From JBOGDS01 sp050743075 (GTDB lineage Bacteria; Actinomycetota; Actinomycetes; Jiangellales; Jiangellaceae), in NCBI GenBank assembly GCA_050743075.1, contig JBOGDS010000004.1, positions 14,459-78,458 of the forward strand: DNA of 64,000 nt. Direction: 5' to 3'. The translations under genes were made by a program, and so were the position numbers. The first letter of the stretch is position 1. Every line of letters begins with the position of its first letter. The notes beneath the pieces were generated by a model that saw only the letters and a program-made list of their open reading frames with translations, did no database searches and had not been told where the DNA came from. This document shows positions 17,839 through 26,237 of this stretch, in pieces.

Positions 17839-19012
17839 CGGCACCATCGCCGCCACCCACATCTGGAAGAGGTTCCGCGCCGACCCGACGCGGGCCTCGA
17901 TCCGGGCCCGTGCGAAGCAGGCGAAGCGACGCCTGCAGGGCAAGGGAAGGCGCGGCTGGCGATGGGCGCTGGAAGACGTCGACCTCGTCGCCCAACCCGG
18001 AGAGTCGGTCGGCCTCGTCGGCATCAACGGGTCCGGAAAGTCGACGCTGCTCAAGATCCTCACTCGGGTCATGTACCCGTATGCCGGCCGCATGCAGGTC
18101 GGCGGCCGGGTCGGCGCGCTGATCGAGGTCCGGGCCGGCATCCATCCCGAGCTCACCGGTCGCGAGAACATCCACCTCTACGGGACCTTGCTGGGAATCT
18201 CACGCAAGCACGTCGCCGAACGCTTCGACGAGATAGTCGACTTCGCCCAGCTGGACGAGGCCATCGACCGGCAGGTGAAGTTCTACTCCAGCGGCATGCA
18301 GATGCGGCTCGGCTTCGGCGTCGCGGCGTTCCTCGAACCCGACGTGCTCCTCGTAGACGAGGTGCTGGCCGTCGGCGACACCGCGTTCCAGCAGCGTTGC
18401 CTCGACCGGATGCGGACGATGATGCTCGCCGGCACGACGCTGGTCTTCGTCTCCCACGACCTGGCTGCGGTCGAAGGGATCAGTGAGCGGATCGTGTGGC
18501 TGCACGACGGCCGCGTCGCCGAGGACGGCGCGGCGCGTGACGTCCTGCGCTCCTACCGCCAGGCGCTGGAGCGAGTGTCCGAGCTGGCTCCATCGGCGGA
18601 CGGGATCGTGTCGGTGGTGAAGGCCCAGGTCCTGGGGGCCGACGGCGGCATGGTGCGCACCCAGGAGCCTGCCGAGGTCACACTCGTGTTCCGCAGCATC
18701 ACGCAGTCGTCGGGGCGGGTCTGCATCGGATGCAGCGAGGGGCCTGCTTCGCCGATCTTCCTGTTGCGGCACGACCTCCACCTGCCCGACGACGGCGAGG
18801 TCGTGGCGCGCTGCGGGATCGACCGGCTGCCGCTGCCGCGAGGCCGCTACTTCCTGTGGGTCGGCGTGTTCGTGGCCAAGGGCGAGCTGCTGGGCTGGCA
18901 GCCGGTGGCCCACTTCGACGTGATCGGGCCGGACCTCGACGCCGGGCCGGCCGGCATCGCCCGGCTCTCGCCGGTCCATGTGGCGGCCCGCTGGGATGTG
19001 GGCGCGCCGTGA
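17822..19012 (+). CDS. ABC transporter ATP-binding protein with Wzt-type C-terminal extension
   Basis: 396 residues. Walker A is GINGSGKST (about 68-75), the signature is YSSGMQMRLGF (about 157-167) and Walker B is VLLVDEVLAVGD. After the nucleotide-binding domain (to about 250) there is a 140-residue beta-rich extension (VVKAQVLGADGG...VGVFVAKGELLGWQPV in parts), the position of the Wzt carbohydrate-binding domain that reads a modified chain end before export. Start TTG 17822 overlaps the permease by 17 bases; TTG 17831 is possible. The extension suggests export depends on a terminal modification, which could be a methyl or sulfate group here. Confidence 0.9.
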   Translation: MPTLPDGTIAATHIWKRFRADPTRASIRARAKQAKRRLQGKGRRGWRWALEDVDLVAQPGESVGLVGINGSGKSTLLKILTRVMYPYAGRMQVGGRVGALIEVRAGIHPELTGRENIHLYGTLLGISRKHVAERFDEIVDFAQLDEAIDRQVKFYSSGMQMRLGFGVAAFLEPDVLLVDEVLAVGDTAFQQRCLDRMRTMMLAGTTLVFVSHDLAAVEGISERIVWLHDGRVAEDGAARDVLRSYRQALERVSELAPSADGIVSVVKAQVLGADGGMVRTQEPAEVTLVFRSITQSSGRVCIGCSEGPASPIFLLRHDLHLPDDGEVVARCGIDRLPLPRGRYFLWVGVFVAKGELLGWQPVAHFDVIGPDLDAGPAGIARLSPVHVAARWDVGAP

Positions 19013-20139
19013 CGGCACCCGCGGCGGGTCGTGCGGTTCTGTTCGTCAGCGTTCCCACCGGCGTCGGCGGCTCCACCCGCTCGCTGGCGAACCTGTTGTC
19101 GTACCTGCGCGGCGACGCCACCCGGATCCTGGCCGGCCCCGGCCGCGGCCGGTTCGTCGGCCTGGTCGCGGACCTGGGCGGAGCCGACGAGTACCTGCGC
19201 GTCATCTCCAGCCGGTGGCCGCGACCGGTTCGCCGAGCCTGGTCGGCGATGCGGGTGGCGTGGTACGCGAGGCGCCATCGCGGGCGGCTCGCGGCGATCC
19301 ACGCCAACGGTCTCAAGGAGCTCAGCCTCGCTCTGCCGGCGGCGCTGCTCAGCCGGGTACCCCTGGTCGTCTGGGTGCACAACTTCCTCCTTCCGCCGTC
19401 GGTGCGTCTGCTCGGCGGCGTGTGGCGGCGCCTGCTGCCGCGCTGCGACGTGCGATGGGCCGCGGTGTCGCCGTTGGCGCGCGACCTCGTGGTCGACGCC
19501 GGGCTCACCGCTGCCAGCCGGGTCGAGGTCGTGCCCAACCCGATCGACCCTGCCGACCTGCTGACCTCGCGAGAGGCGAGCCCACCCGGCAGTCCGGTCA
19601 CCGTCGCCTTCCTGGGGTCACCGCGCCCGTACAAGGGGTTCCATCTGCTGCCGGACATCATCGACGCCGTCGGGCTCGACCCTCCGGTGCGCTGGTTGAT
19701 CTTCTCCCACCAGACCGACGACGAGGTGGCGGCGACCTGGGACCGGCTGCGCCAGCTCGACGCCACCGGACACGTGTCCATCGAGGGCAAGTTCACCGAT
19801 GTGCGCACGGCGTACGCGCGCTGCGACGTCGTCGTGTGCCCGTCGCTGTACGACTCGTTCTGCCGGGTGGCCGCGGAGGCCATGCTGAACGGCATCCCGG
19901 TCGCCGGCAGTGACCTGGAGCCGATCCGCGACCTGTTGGGCGACGACGAGGCCGGGTTGCTGTTCCCTCGTGGCGACGTGCCGGCTGCCGCCAAGGCGGT
20001 CACCCGGCTGGTATCCGACGCCGACCTGCGGGCCCGCTTGGGCGCCGCCGGCCGCGAGCGTGCCACCGCCTTTGCGCCGGACACCGTCCGCCGCCAGATG
20101 CTCGCGCTCTACGGCCTCGCCCCTCGGTCCACCAGTTGA
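19009..20139 (+). CDS. Glycosyltransferase family 4
   Basis: 376 residues; GTG 19009 overlaps the ATPase stop (GTGA). The acceptor domain starts VSVPTGVGGSTRSLANLL; WVHNFLLPPS and VEVVPNPIDP lead into the donor domain with FLGSPRPYKGFHLLPDI. The usual EX7E glutamate pair is less obvious: the corresponding stretch is CPSLYDSFCRVAAEAMLNG, with Asp-Ser in the first position. Last gene of the forward run 16984-20139. A variant first Glu may mean altered donor handling. Confidence 0.85.
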   Translation: MTAPAAGRAVLFVSVPTGVGGSTRSLANLLSYLRGDATRILAGPGRGRFVGLVADLGGADEYLRVISSRWPRPVRRAWSAMRVAWYARRHRGRLAAIHANGLKELSLALPAALLSRVPLVVWVHNFLLPPSVRLLGGVWRRLLPRCDVRWAAVSPLARDLVVDAGLTAASRVEVVPNPIDPADLLTSREASPPGSPVTVAFLGSPRPYKGFHLLPDIIDAVGLDPPVRWLIFSHQTDDEVAATWDRLRQLDATGHVSIEGKFTDVRTAYARCDVVVCPSLYDSFCRVAAEAMLNGIPVAGSDLEPIRDLLGDDEAGLLFPRGDVPAAAKAVTRLVSDADLRARLGAAGRERATAFAPDTVRRQMLALYGLAPRSTS

Positions 20140-20191
20140 TCATGCGTGTTCTGCGCGACGCGACCCGCCGACAGGTGGCGCGCTCTGACAG

Positions 20192-20281
20192 CATGGCACG
20201 CCTGAACGTCGCTCATGGCACGCTGAACCGTCGCTATCGAGGGCAGAATATGTAGGTTCGTGGAACAGTTCAGCGTGCCAT
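20192..20281. repeat. 22-bp tandem duplication with an inverted third copy
   Basis: Between two converging genes, near-identical 22-base units lie back to back at 20192-20213 and 20214-20235, both beginning CATGGCACGC and ending GTCGCT. A 14-base inverted match (GTTCAGCGTGCCAT, 20268-20281) pairs perfectly with 20215-20228. The loop of about 39 bases and lack of a T-run make it a poor intrinsic terminator. It may be a REP-like element or a mobile-element footprint. Confidence 0.6.
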
Positions 20282-20318
20282 CTGGGCGGCCCTTACCCGT
20301 GCGTGCGCGGGGCCAGCT

Positions 20319-21266
20319 TCACGGCGCAGCGACGCGGCGGAGCATCCCAGGCAGGCGGGCCCGCACGCGCTGGGACTGGTGGCGGGCCCAGCCCCAAGCC
20401 GCCTTGCTCCGAGCCGTCAACGGTGGGCTTGGTACCGCGCGGTCGTAGCCGAGCTCGCTCAACAGAGCACCCGCCACGGCCTCGAACGTCTCCAGGTCGG
20501 GCCGGGCCATGTGCGTGCGCCAGGACCGCGGGCCCGCCGACAGCGGCTCGGCCAACCGGGCGTGCCGGGGGTTCACCAGGACCTTCGCGGGAGTACCGTC
20601 GCGCCGCCGCGAGAACTCCAGCATCGTCGGGTCGAAGTCGAGGTCGAGGAAGGCACACAGGTGCCTGACCTGGCTCTCTGGCTCGCCCGTCAACGCCTCG
20701 TAGCGGACCTCGTGGTACCGGCCCGGGGTCAGCGCGCCGCCGTCGGTCCGACCGGTCTCGACCCGCAGCTTCCAGTTGATCGCCAGCGCGAGAACGTCGA
20801 GGGTGTTGCCCTCGATGGCCATCGATGACAAGGCGACGTCGCGCCCGTCCCGGATGATGTGCACGAACCGTGCCTCGGGGAACAGTTCGGCTAGCGCCGG
20901 TAGGTGCTGCACGTAACCGGGCATCTTGTCACCGTACCTCTCCTTGCCCTGCCTGGCCGCGTAGTACGCGAAGATCCGCCGCACCGCATCCGGGTAGTCG
21001 ACGACCGGCTCGCCGTCCAGTGCGGCATGGACGTCCTCGTCAGTCAGGGCGAGGTTGGTGCGCACGGCCCGGGCTGCCAGCAGGTCCGTGGCGAATGCCT
21101 CCACGGCGAACCCGCCGGGACGCTCATATCTGGCCCGCCGGCGGCTCAGGGGGTAGACGAAGCCGCCTTCGTGGGAGACCGCGAGCTCGGGATGGGAGTC
21201 CAGGACGGTCCGCAGCACCGTCGTCCCGGACCGGCCGCACCCGACGACGAACACGAACGGCGTCAT
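20319..21266 (-). CDS. Sulfotransferase family protein
   Basis: 315 residues. FVVGCGRSGTTVLRTVL (residues 5-21) is the 5'-phosphosulfate-binding loop for PAPS, and ARFVHIIRDGRDVALSS is the 3'-phosphate-binding segment. GDKMPGYVQHLPAL and YEALTGEPESQVRHLCAFLDLDF are typical of carbohydrate/actinobacterial type-1-like sulfotransferases. It probably sulfates a sugar hydroxyl. ATG 21266 overlaps the stop of the next sulfotransferase gene (ATGA), so the two are co-translated. It converges on the GT4 gene at 20139. Confidence 0.88.
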   Translation of the reverse strand: MTPFVFVVGCGRSGTTVLRTVLDSHPELAVSHEGGFVYPLSRRRARYERPGGFAVEAFATDLLAARAVRTNLALTDEDVHAALDGEPVVDYPDAVRRIFAYYAARQGKERYGDKMPGYVQHLPALAELFPEARFVHIIRDGRDVALSSMAIEGNTLDVLALAINWKLRVETGRTDGGALTPGRYHEVRYEALTGEPESQVRHLCAFLDLDFDPTMLEFSRRRDGTPAKVLVNPRHARLAEPLSAGPRSWRTHMARPDLETFEAVAGALLSELGYDRAVPSPPLTARSKAAWGWARHQSQRVRARLPGMLRRVAAP

Positions 21267-22147
21267 GCCGGAGCACCCGCCGCCGTGCCGTAGCCGAACC
21301 GCTGGGCGTCCGATGCGGCCATCAGGCGGTCGAGGGTGTCGATCTGGTCCTCCGTCAGGTCGTCGCGGTAGCCGCCTACCCGTCCGCGGCGGGTCTTGTA
21401 GGTGTCGTAGTCGCCGGGCCGGTCGGCGCGCAGCTTCTCGCTACGGAACGCGTCGGTCTCCTCGAGGCGGCGCATGTTGCCGAACGAGCCGTAGGCGACG
21501 GCCTCGTCCACGACGCCGTCAGGCACGTCGCGTACGCCCAGGAACCCGAGCACCCGGCGCAACTCGTCGGCGGGCCGGGAGTGCAGGTCCTCATACCGGA
21601 CGACGAGAACGTCGCGGGGGACGTCGAGGTTCGCCGCCCAGGCGTCATAGAACCGGAGCAGCGACTCGAACCCGCCCACCGGGTCGTGGAGGAACTCAGC
21701 CAGGCTGCCGGCGTACCCGCCGCGCCGGCCGCGCTTCTGGAAGTACAGCGAGACGATGACATCGCGCGGGTCGCGCACCAGGAGGATCACCCGTGACCCC
21801 AGGTAGCGGGCCTTGTCCCGCTCGACGTCAGCGGGAGCCTTCCACTGGGCGTCGTCGTCGTGCGTGGCGAACACGCACGGCACCCTCGGGTCGAGCTCGG
21901 ACAACCGGTGCAGTTCGACCAGGTTGGCGTCGGCCGGCAAGCTGAAATGACGCTGGAACGCCCTCCCGACCAGCACGCGCAGCCAGGTCCGGCCACACTT
22001 GGGGAACGACACGAGGTACACGTCGGTCCGCCGTCGGCGGAACCATGCGAACGTACGGGCTGGGAGGACGGCGGCGATGCGACGGCGTGCCCGCGGGGAG
22101 AGCCGGCGCACGAATCGCCGGTTCGCAGCCTTCACGAGGCCCCCCAT
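21263..22147 (-). CDS. Sulfotransferase domain-containing protein
   Basis: 294 residues from ATG 22147. VYLVSFPKCGRTWLRVLVG is the eukaryotic-type PAPS loop (Sulfotransfer_1 style, with SFPKCGRTW), and RVILLVRDPRDVIVSLYFQ is the 3'-phosphate site. VRYEDLHSRPADELRRVLGFLG and the C-terminal GRVGGYRDDLTEDQ are also canonical. This subtype differs from its neighbour at 20319, so two distinct acceptor positions are plausible. Its promoter is shared with the divergent hydrolase gene at 22178. Confidence 0.88.
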   Translation of the reverse strand: MGGLVKAANRRFVRRLSPRARRRIAAVLPARTFAWFRRRRTDVYLVSFPKCGRTWLRVLVGRAFQRHFSLPADANLVELHRLSELDPRVPCVFATHDDDAQWKAPADVERDKARYLGSRVILLVRDPRDVIVSLYFQKRGRRGGYAGSLAEFLHDPVGGFESLLRFYDAWAANLDVPRDVLVVRYEDLHSRPADELRRVLGFLGVRDVPDGVVDEAVAYGSFGNMRRLEETDAFRSEKLRADRPGDYDTYKTRRGRVGGYRDDLTEDQIDTLDRLMAASDAQRFGYGTAAGAPA

Positions 22148-22177
22148 GAACGCGCAAGATACGCCATGGGGGGTGCC

Positions 22178-23068
22178 ATGACATTCCACGAGGAGCGGAC
22201 CCGCGTGACCGATCCACCGGTCCGGGCCGAACGTGTCGACGCCGAGCTCGGCATCAGGGAGGAGGTCGAGTTCTTCGACGCCGGTGCTGTTCGCCTGTTC
22301 GGCTGCCGCCACCTGCCTCTGGGTGCCGTGCTCGGCGGCCTGGTGATCTGCTCGCCGATCCTGTCCGACTTCGGCGCCAACTACTCGCGAGAGGTGCGGC
22401 TCGCACGCCGGCTGGCGACCGCTGGCGTCGCCGTCCAGCGCTTCCACCCGCGCGGCACCGGGCAGAGCGACGGGGACCGGCTCGACCTGACGTTCGACAC
22501 GCTGGTGGCCGATTCGGCGGCAGCCGTCGTGCGGCTGCGCGAGGCCGTGGACGTGCCTGCGGTCGCGCTGTTGGGCACCCGGTTCAGCGCACTGGCGGCG
22601 GCGGCGGTCGGCCGCGACCTGCCCGGCGCGCCGATCGCGCTGTGGGAGCCCACGACCGAACCGGGCCGCTTCTTCCGAGACGGGTTCCGGGCCAGGTCGG
22701 TCCACCACCTGCGGCGCGGCGCGGCGGGCATCGACCCCGCGGCGGAGCTGGCGGCCCAGGGGTACGTCGATCTGCTCGGGATCCCGGTGAGTCGCGCGCT
22801 CGTCGAGACTCCAGCCCACCACGACCTGCTGACCGAGATGGGCGACGGCCCGCGGCCGGTGCTCCTCGTGCAGTTCGAGGCCGGCTCTGACCTCACGCGG
22901 CCGTACCGGGAGGCCGTCGCACGGTGGACGGCCGCCGGGTTCCCGGTCACGGCGCGGCTCTGCCCGACCGACGAGACCTGGTGGTTCGTGCATGACCGCC
23001 TGGCACCGGTCGAGGCCGTCCTCGACCCGACCGCCGACTGGCTGCTCGCAGCGGTGGCGCCGACGTGA
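22178..23068 (+). CDS. Alpha/beta-hydrolase-like protein without a normal nucleophile
   Basis: 296 residues, alpha/beta-hydrolase fold. The expected nucleophile elbow GxSxG reads GTRFSA (133-138), with Arg135 in the nucleophile position, so it is probably not a classical hydrolase. RFHPRGTGQSDGD (about 88-100) is the usual oxyanion-side loop. The layout recalls 'hydrolase 2' of exosortase-A-type polysaccharide loci, which also has Arg there (from memory). ATG 22178 has a GGGGGGT site; ATG 22166 and GTG 22205 are alternatives. It overlaps its paralogue-like partner by four bases. Confidence 0.65.
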   Translation: MTFHEERTRVTDPPVRAERVDAELGIREEVEFFDAGAVRLFGCRHLPLGAVLGGLVICSPILSDFGANYSREVRLARRLATAGVAVQRFHPRGTGQSDGDRLDLTFDTLVADSAAAVVRLREAVDVPAVALLGTRFSALAAAAVGRDLPGAPIALWEPTTEPGRFFRDGFRARSVHHLRRGAAGIDPAAELAAQGYVDLLGIPVSRALVETPAHHDLLTEMGDGPRPVLLVQFEAGSDLTRPYREAVARWTAAGFPVTARLCPTDETWWFVHDRLAPVEAVLDPTADWLLAAVAPT

Positions 23069-23988
23069 CCACTCGGCTGACGGCAACGGCCGCCGACGAG
23101 TACCCGGTCTTCGTCCCGGCGTCGACCGGCGACCTGCTGGCTGTCGTCACCCGCCCCACGACGGCCGCGAACGGGCTGGCCGCGGTGCTGCTCCGTGGCG
23201 GCGGCTGGCGCCCGTCGTCCGGACCACGGCGAACCCAGCTACGCACGACGCGCCGGTTGGCCGAACTCGGCTTCCACGGCGTCCGCTTCAGCTACCACGG
23301 CGTCGCCGAGAGCGGTGGAGAGCCCGACGAGGTGGTCCGGCTGGACCGGCCCTACGTCGACGACACCCGCGCCGTCGTGGGATGGGTGCGGGGGCAGGGC
23401 CTGCGGCCGGTGCTGGTGGGCAACTGCTTCGGCGCCCGGACCGCGCTGGCGTACGCGGCCGCGGAGCAGGACCGAGGCGGCGGGGTTGCCGGGTTGGTGC
23501 TGCTCGTTCCGCCGGTCCACGACTTCGAGGTCGCCCGCCGTCTCGACCGCCGGCCGCTCTCGCACTTCGCCAAGCGGCTGTCACCCACCCATGCGTGGCG
23601 GGTGCTGGGCAACCGCGCCCGGCGCAAGGCGCTGGGGCGGACCAGCCGTGCCTTTCTCGACCTCGCCGGCCAGCGCGTACGCAAGCGGCACGCGGACGGG
23701 CCGGAGTGGCTGAGCCACCGGTTCGTCGGGCAACTGGAGACCGTGATCGGCGCGGGCGTCCCGGTGCTGTTCGTCTACGGCGACGAGGACAACTACCGGC
23801 GAGACTTCGAGACCGCCCGGACGACGGAGCTCGCCCGCCTGTTCGCGCCGGCCGGCGACCTCGTCCAATCCGAGACCGTCACCGGGCGAGTCCATGGGCT
23901 GACCAGCTTCGAGACCCAGGAGGCGGTCCTTTCCGCCGTCGTGCGGTGGATGGGCTCGGAGCTGCCGACGCCCGACGGGCGGCCATGA
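23065..23988 (+). CDS. Alpha/beta hydrolase with a cysteine nucleophile elbow
   Basis: 307 residues from GTG 23065 (GTGA overlap with the previous gene). FSYHGVAESGG is the oxyanion-side loop; the nucleophile elbow is GNCFGA with Cys121 instead of Ser; YGDED and RVHGLTSF supply the likely Asp and His. A Cys triad suggests a thioesterase or acyl-transfer role, which would fit the acyl carrier protein at 29110. With the gene before, it resembles the hydrolase pair of exosortase-A clusters. Activity is not established. Confidence 0.7.
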   Translation: MTTRLTATAADEYPVFVPASTGDLLAVVTRPTTAANGLAAVLLRGGGWRPSSGPRRTQLRTTRRLAELGFHGVRFSYHGVAESGGEPDEVVRLDRPYVDDTRAVVGWVRGQGLRPVLVGNCFGARTALAYAAAEQDRGGGVAGLVLLVPPVHDFEVARRLDRRPLSHFAKRLSPTHAWRVLGNRARRKALGRTSRAFLDLAGQRVRKRHADGPEWLSHRFVGQLETVIGAGVPVLFVYGDEDNYRRDFETARTTELARLFAPAGDLVQSETVTGRVHGLTSFETQEAVLSAVVRWMGSELPTPDGRP

Positions 23989-25169
23989 CGGCAGCCGGGG
24001 AGCGCAGGCGGGTCCTCCACGTCATCGACTCGCTGGCCGGGTCCGGGGGCGCAGAGAACCGGCTGGTCGACGAGGTGGTCACGCTCGGCGGCCGCTTCGA
24101 CCAGCGGGTGGTCCGGCTCTTCGAACGCGACTTCCTGCAGACCCGGCTGGAGTCAGCGGGCATCCCGGTTGTGGCGCTCGGCTTCAGTGCACGCAACGCC
24201 GGGCGCTCGTGGCCGCTGGCCGCCCGCCGGTTGCGCGGCGTGCTGCGGCACTGGCGGCCCGATGTCGTGCACACGTCGTTGTTCACCGGCAACCTGGTCG
24301 GGCAGCTGGCCTGCCGTCCGTTGGGGATCCCGGTGCTCTCGTCCTTCAACCGGACCGGCGAGCTCGATCTGCAGCGGGCGTTCCAGCCCGGCGCCGCGAG
24401 CTGGCGCGGGCGGGTCATGCAGGCTGTCGCCCGCCGGGTGAGCCGCTCGGGCGACGTCCATTACCGCGCCGTGAGCGAGTACGCGCGGCGGACCAACTGC
24501 TCGCTGCTCGGGTTGTCCCCGGAACGCGTGACGGTCGTGCCACGTGGCGTCAGCGTGGACGCCGCGGCGCTCGACGCCGACCGGGTGGCCTTCGGGCTGC
24601 CGCCGCGTGGGCCGCTGTTCGTCAACGTCGCCCGTCTCGTACCCGAGAAGGGCCAGCGCCTTCTCGTCGACGCGTTCGCCGGCGTCCGGGCCGCACTGCC
24701 CGACGCGATCTTGGCGATCGCCGGTGCGCCGGGGCCGGCCGAGACCGAGGTCAGGGCAGCCATCGCGCACCGGGGCTTGGGCGACGCCGTGCACCTGCTC
24801 GGCTTCCGGTCGGACGCCCGCTCGCTGATGGCGGCGGCCGACGTGTTCGTGCTGAGCTCGCTGTCGGAGGGGTCACCGGGTGTCGTGCTGGAGGCCATGG
24901 CGGTCGGGACGCCCGTCGTCGGCTTCGACATCCCGCCGGTCGCCGAGCTGACCGACGCCGGCCGGTATGCCCGTCTCGCAGTGGCCGGACATGTCCCGGC
25001 GCTCATCGAGGCCATGCTCGACGCGTACCGGTCACCGCAGCGGGCCGCTGACGTGGCCGCCGGGCGCGCCTGGGTCGACCACTTCTCGCTGGCCGCCGTG
25101 GCGGACGGCCTGGGTGACCTGCTCGAACGGCGAGCCCTCCGCGGCGCACACTCCCGGCGGGTCACATGA
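23985..25169 (+). CDS. Glycosyltransferase family 4
   Basis: 394 residues from ATG 23985 (ATGA overlap). IDSLAGSGGAENRLVDEV opens the acceptor domain, RPDVVHTSLFTGNLVGQ follows, and the donor domain has FVNVARLVPEKGQRLLVDAF and LLGFRSDARSLMAAADVFVL. The EX7E motif is in SLSEGSPGVVLEAMAVG. It is the third of four genes that overlap in series (22178-26137), so it should be made together with the two hydrolase-fold proteins and the deacetylase. Confidence 0.9.
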   Translation: MTAAGERRRVLHVIDSLAGSGGAENRLVDEVVTLGGRFDQRVVRLFERDFLQTRLESAGIPVVALGFSARNAGRSWPLAARRLRGVLRHWRPDVVHTSLFTGNLVGQLACRPLGIPVLSSFNRTGELDLQRAFQPGAASWRGRVMQAVARRVSRSGDVHYRAVSEYARRTNCSLLGLSPERVTVVPRGVSVDAAALDADRVAFGLPPRGPLFVNVARLVPEKGQRLLVDAFAGVRAALPDAILAIAGAPGPAETEVRAAIAHRGLGDAVHLLGFRSDARSLMAAADVFVLSSLSEGSPGVVLEAMAVGTPVVGFDIPPVAELTDAGRYARLAVAGHVPALIEAMLDAYRSPQRAADVAAGRAWVDHFSLAAVADGLGDLLERRALRGAHSRRVT

Positions 25170-26137
25170 CGGCGCGAGAGCGTGGCGTTGCCGTCCTCTC
25201 GATCGACACCGAGTTGTCCTGGGGAGAGGCCCACCGGCGCGACGGTGTACCGGCCGGACACCGGTACGAGGCCGAGCGGCGGATCGTCGACCGCCTGCTG
25301 GCCCTCTTCCAGCGCTACGAGATCTCCGCCACCTGGGCCGTCGTGGGCCATCTGTTCCTCGACCACTGCTCGCCGGTCGACGGCCGGGCGCATCCGGAGA
25401 TCACCCGGCCTTCCTACCCGTGGCTCGACGGCGACTGGTTCGACATCGACCCCGGCACCAGCCTGGCGGACGCGCCTACCTACTACGGCCGCGACATCGT
25501 CGACCGGATCCGAGCGTGCCCGGTGTCGCAGGAGATCGGCTCCCACTCCTTCTCGCACCTGATGGCCGGCGAGCCGGGCTGCAGCGCCGGTGCGTTCGCC
25601 TCCGATCTGGCAGCCTGCCGGGGGGCTGCGGCCGACGCCGGCCTCGTCCTGCGGTCGTTCGTCTACCCGCGCAACGCCATCGGACATGTGGAGGTCCTCC
25701 CTGCCCACGGGTTCACGTCCTACCGCGGCTCGCCGGGTGTCCCGTTCCAGGGGCGCGATACGGCGGTTCGACGGCTCCTGAGGCTGGCCGACCGGGTGCG
25801 GCCGCTGGCCGGGTCGGCGGCTCGACCGGTGCAGCACGCCAGCGGGGTGTGGAACATCCCGCAGACCTTCCTGTTCGCGCCGGCGACGAGGCGGCGGCGT
25901 CTACCCGTGGCGGTGTGGGCACGGCGACCGGTGGCGCGGCTGCGTCAGGCTGCTCGAGAGCGCTCGCTGTTCCACCTGTGGTTCCACCCGTACAACGTCG
26001 CCGCGGACCCGGAGCGAGCACTCCACGCGCTCGACCTGGTATGCGCCGAAGCCGCCCGACTGCGCGACGCCGGCCGCCTCGACGTACTGCCCATGGGCGA
26101 TCTCGCAGCCCGGCTGGAGGCCACGAGCCGGTCGTGA
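25166..26137 (+). CDS. Polysaccharide deacetylase family (NodB-like) protein
   Basis: 323 residues. The NodB motifs are modified: LSIDTELSWGE replaces the TFDDG strand (D-x-E), and EIGSHSFSHLM supplies the metal-binding His pair. SFVYPRNAIGHVEVL is motif 3, and FHLWFHPYNVA a later His motif. It may remove N- or O-acetyl groups from the glycan or a precursor; no signal peptide is visible, so it would act inside the cell. ATG 25166 overlaps the GT4 stop by four bases. Confidence 0.82.
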   Translation: MTARERGVAVLSIDTELSWGEAHRRDGVPAGHRYEAERRIVDRLLALFQRYEISATWAVVGHLFLDHCSPVDGRAHPEITRPSYPWLDGDWFDIDPGTSLADAPTYYGRDIVDRIRACPVSQEIGSHSFSHLMAGEPGCSAGAFASDLAACRGAAADAGLVLRSFVYPRNAIGHVEVLPAHGFTSYRGSPGVPFQGRDTAVRRLLRLADRVRPLAGSAARPVQHASGVWNIPQTFLFAPATRRRRLPVAVWARRPVARLRQAARERSLFHLWFHPYNVAADPERALHALDLVCAEAARLRDAGRLDVLPMGDLAARLEATSRS

Positions 26138-26199
26138 AGATCGTCGTGCAAGCTGGGACACGTCTCCACGCCGACGAACTCTGCACAACGATCTTCACG
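26133..26199. repeat. Long imperfect inverted repeat between converging genes
   Basis: Arms at 26133-26150 (beginning CGTGAAGATCGT) and 26182-26199 (ending ACGATCTTCACG) match at 17 of 18 bases, with a 31-base loop. The left arm contains the TGA stop of the deacetylase gene. There is no T-run on either side. It may act as a bidirectional transcription barrier or be a REP-like element. Confidence 0.6.
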
Positions 26200-26237
26200 G
26201 CACGAGTAGCGCGGGGAGCCTGCCCTGACGCCGCAGC

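Noticed and set aside
20192..20281. CRISPR-like array
   Set aside because: Only two direct copies with no spacer between them.
26133..26199. Intrinsic terminator
   Set aside because: The stem is long but the loop is 31 bases and no U-tract follows on either strand; kept only as a repeat.
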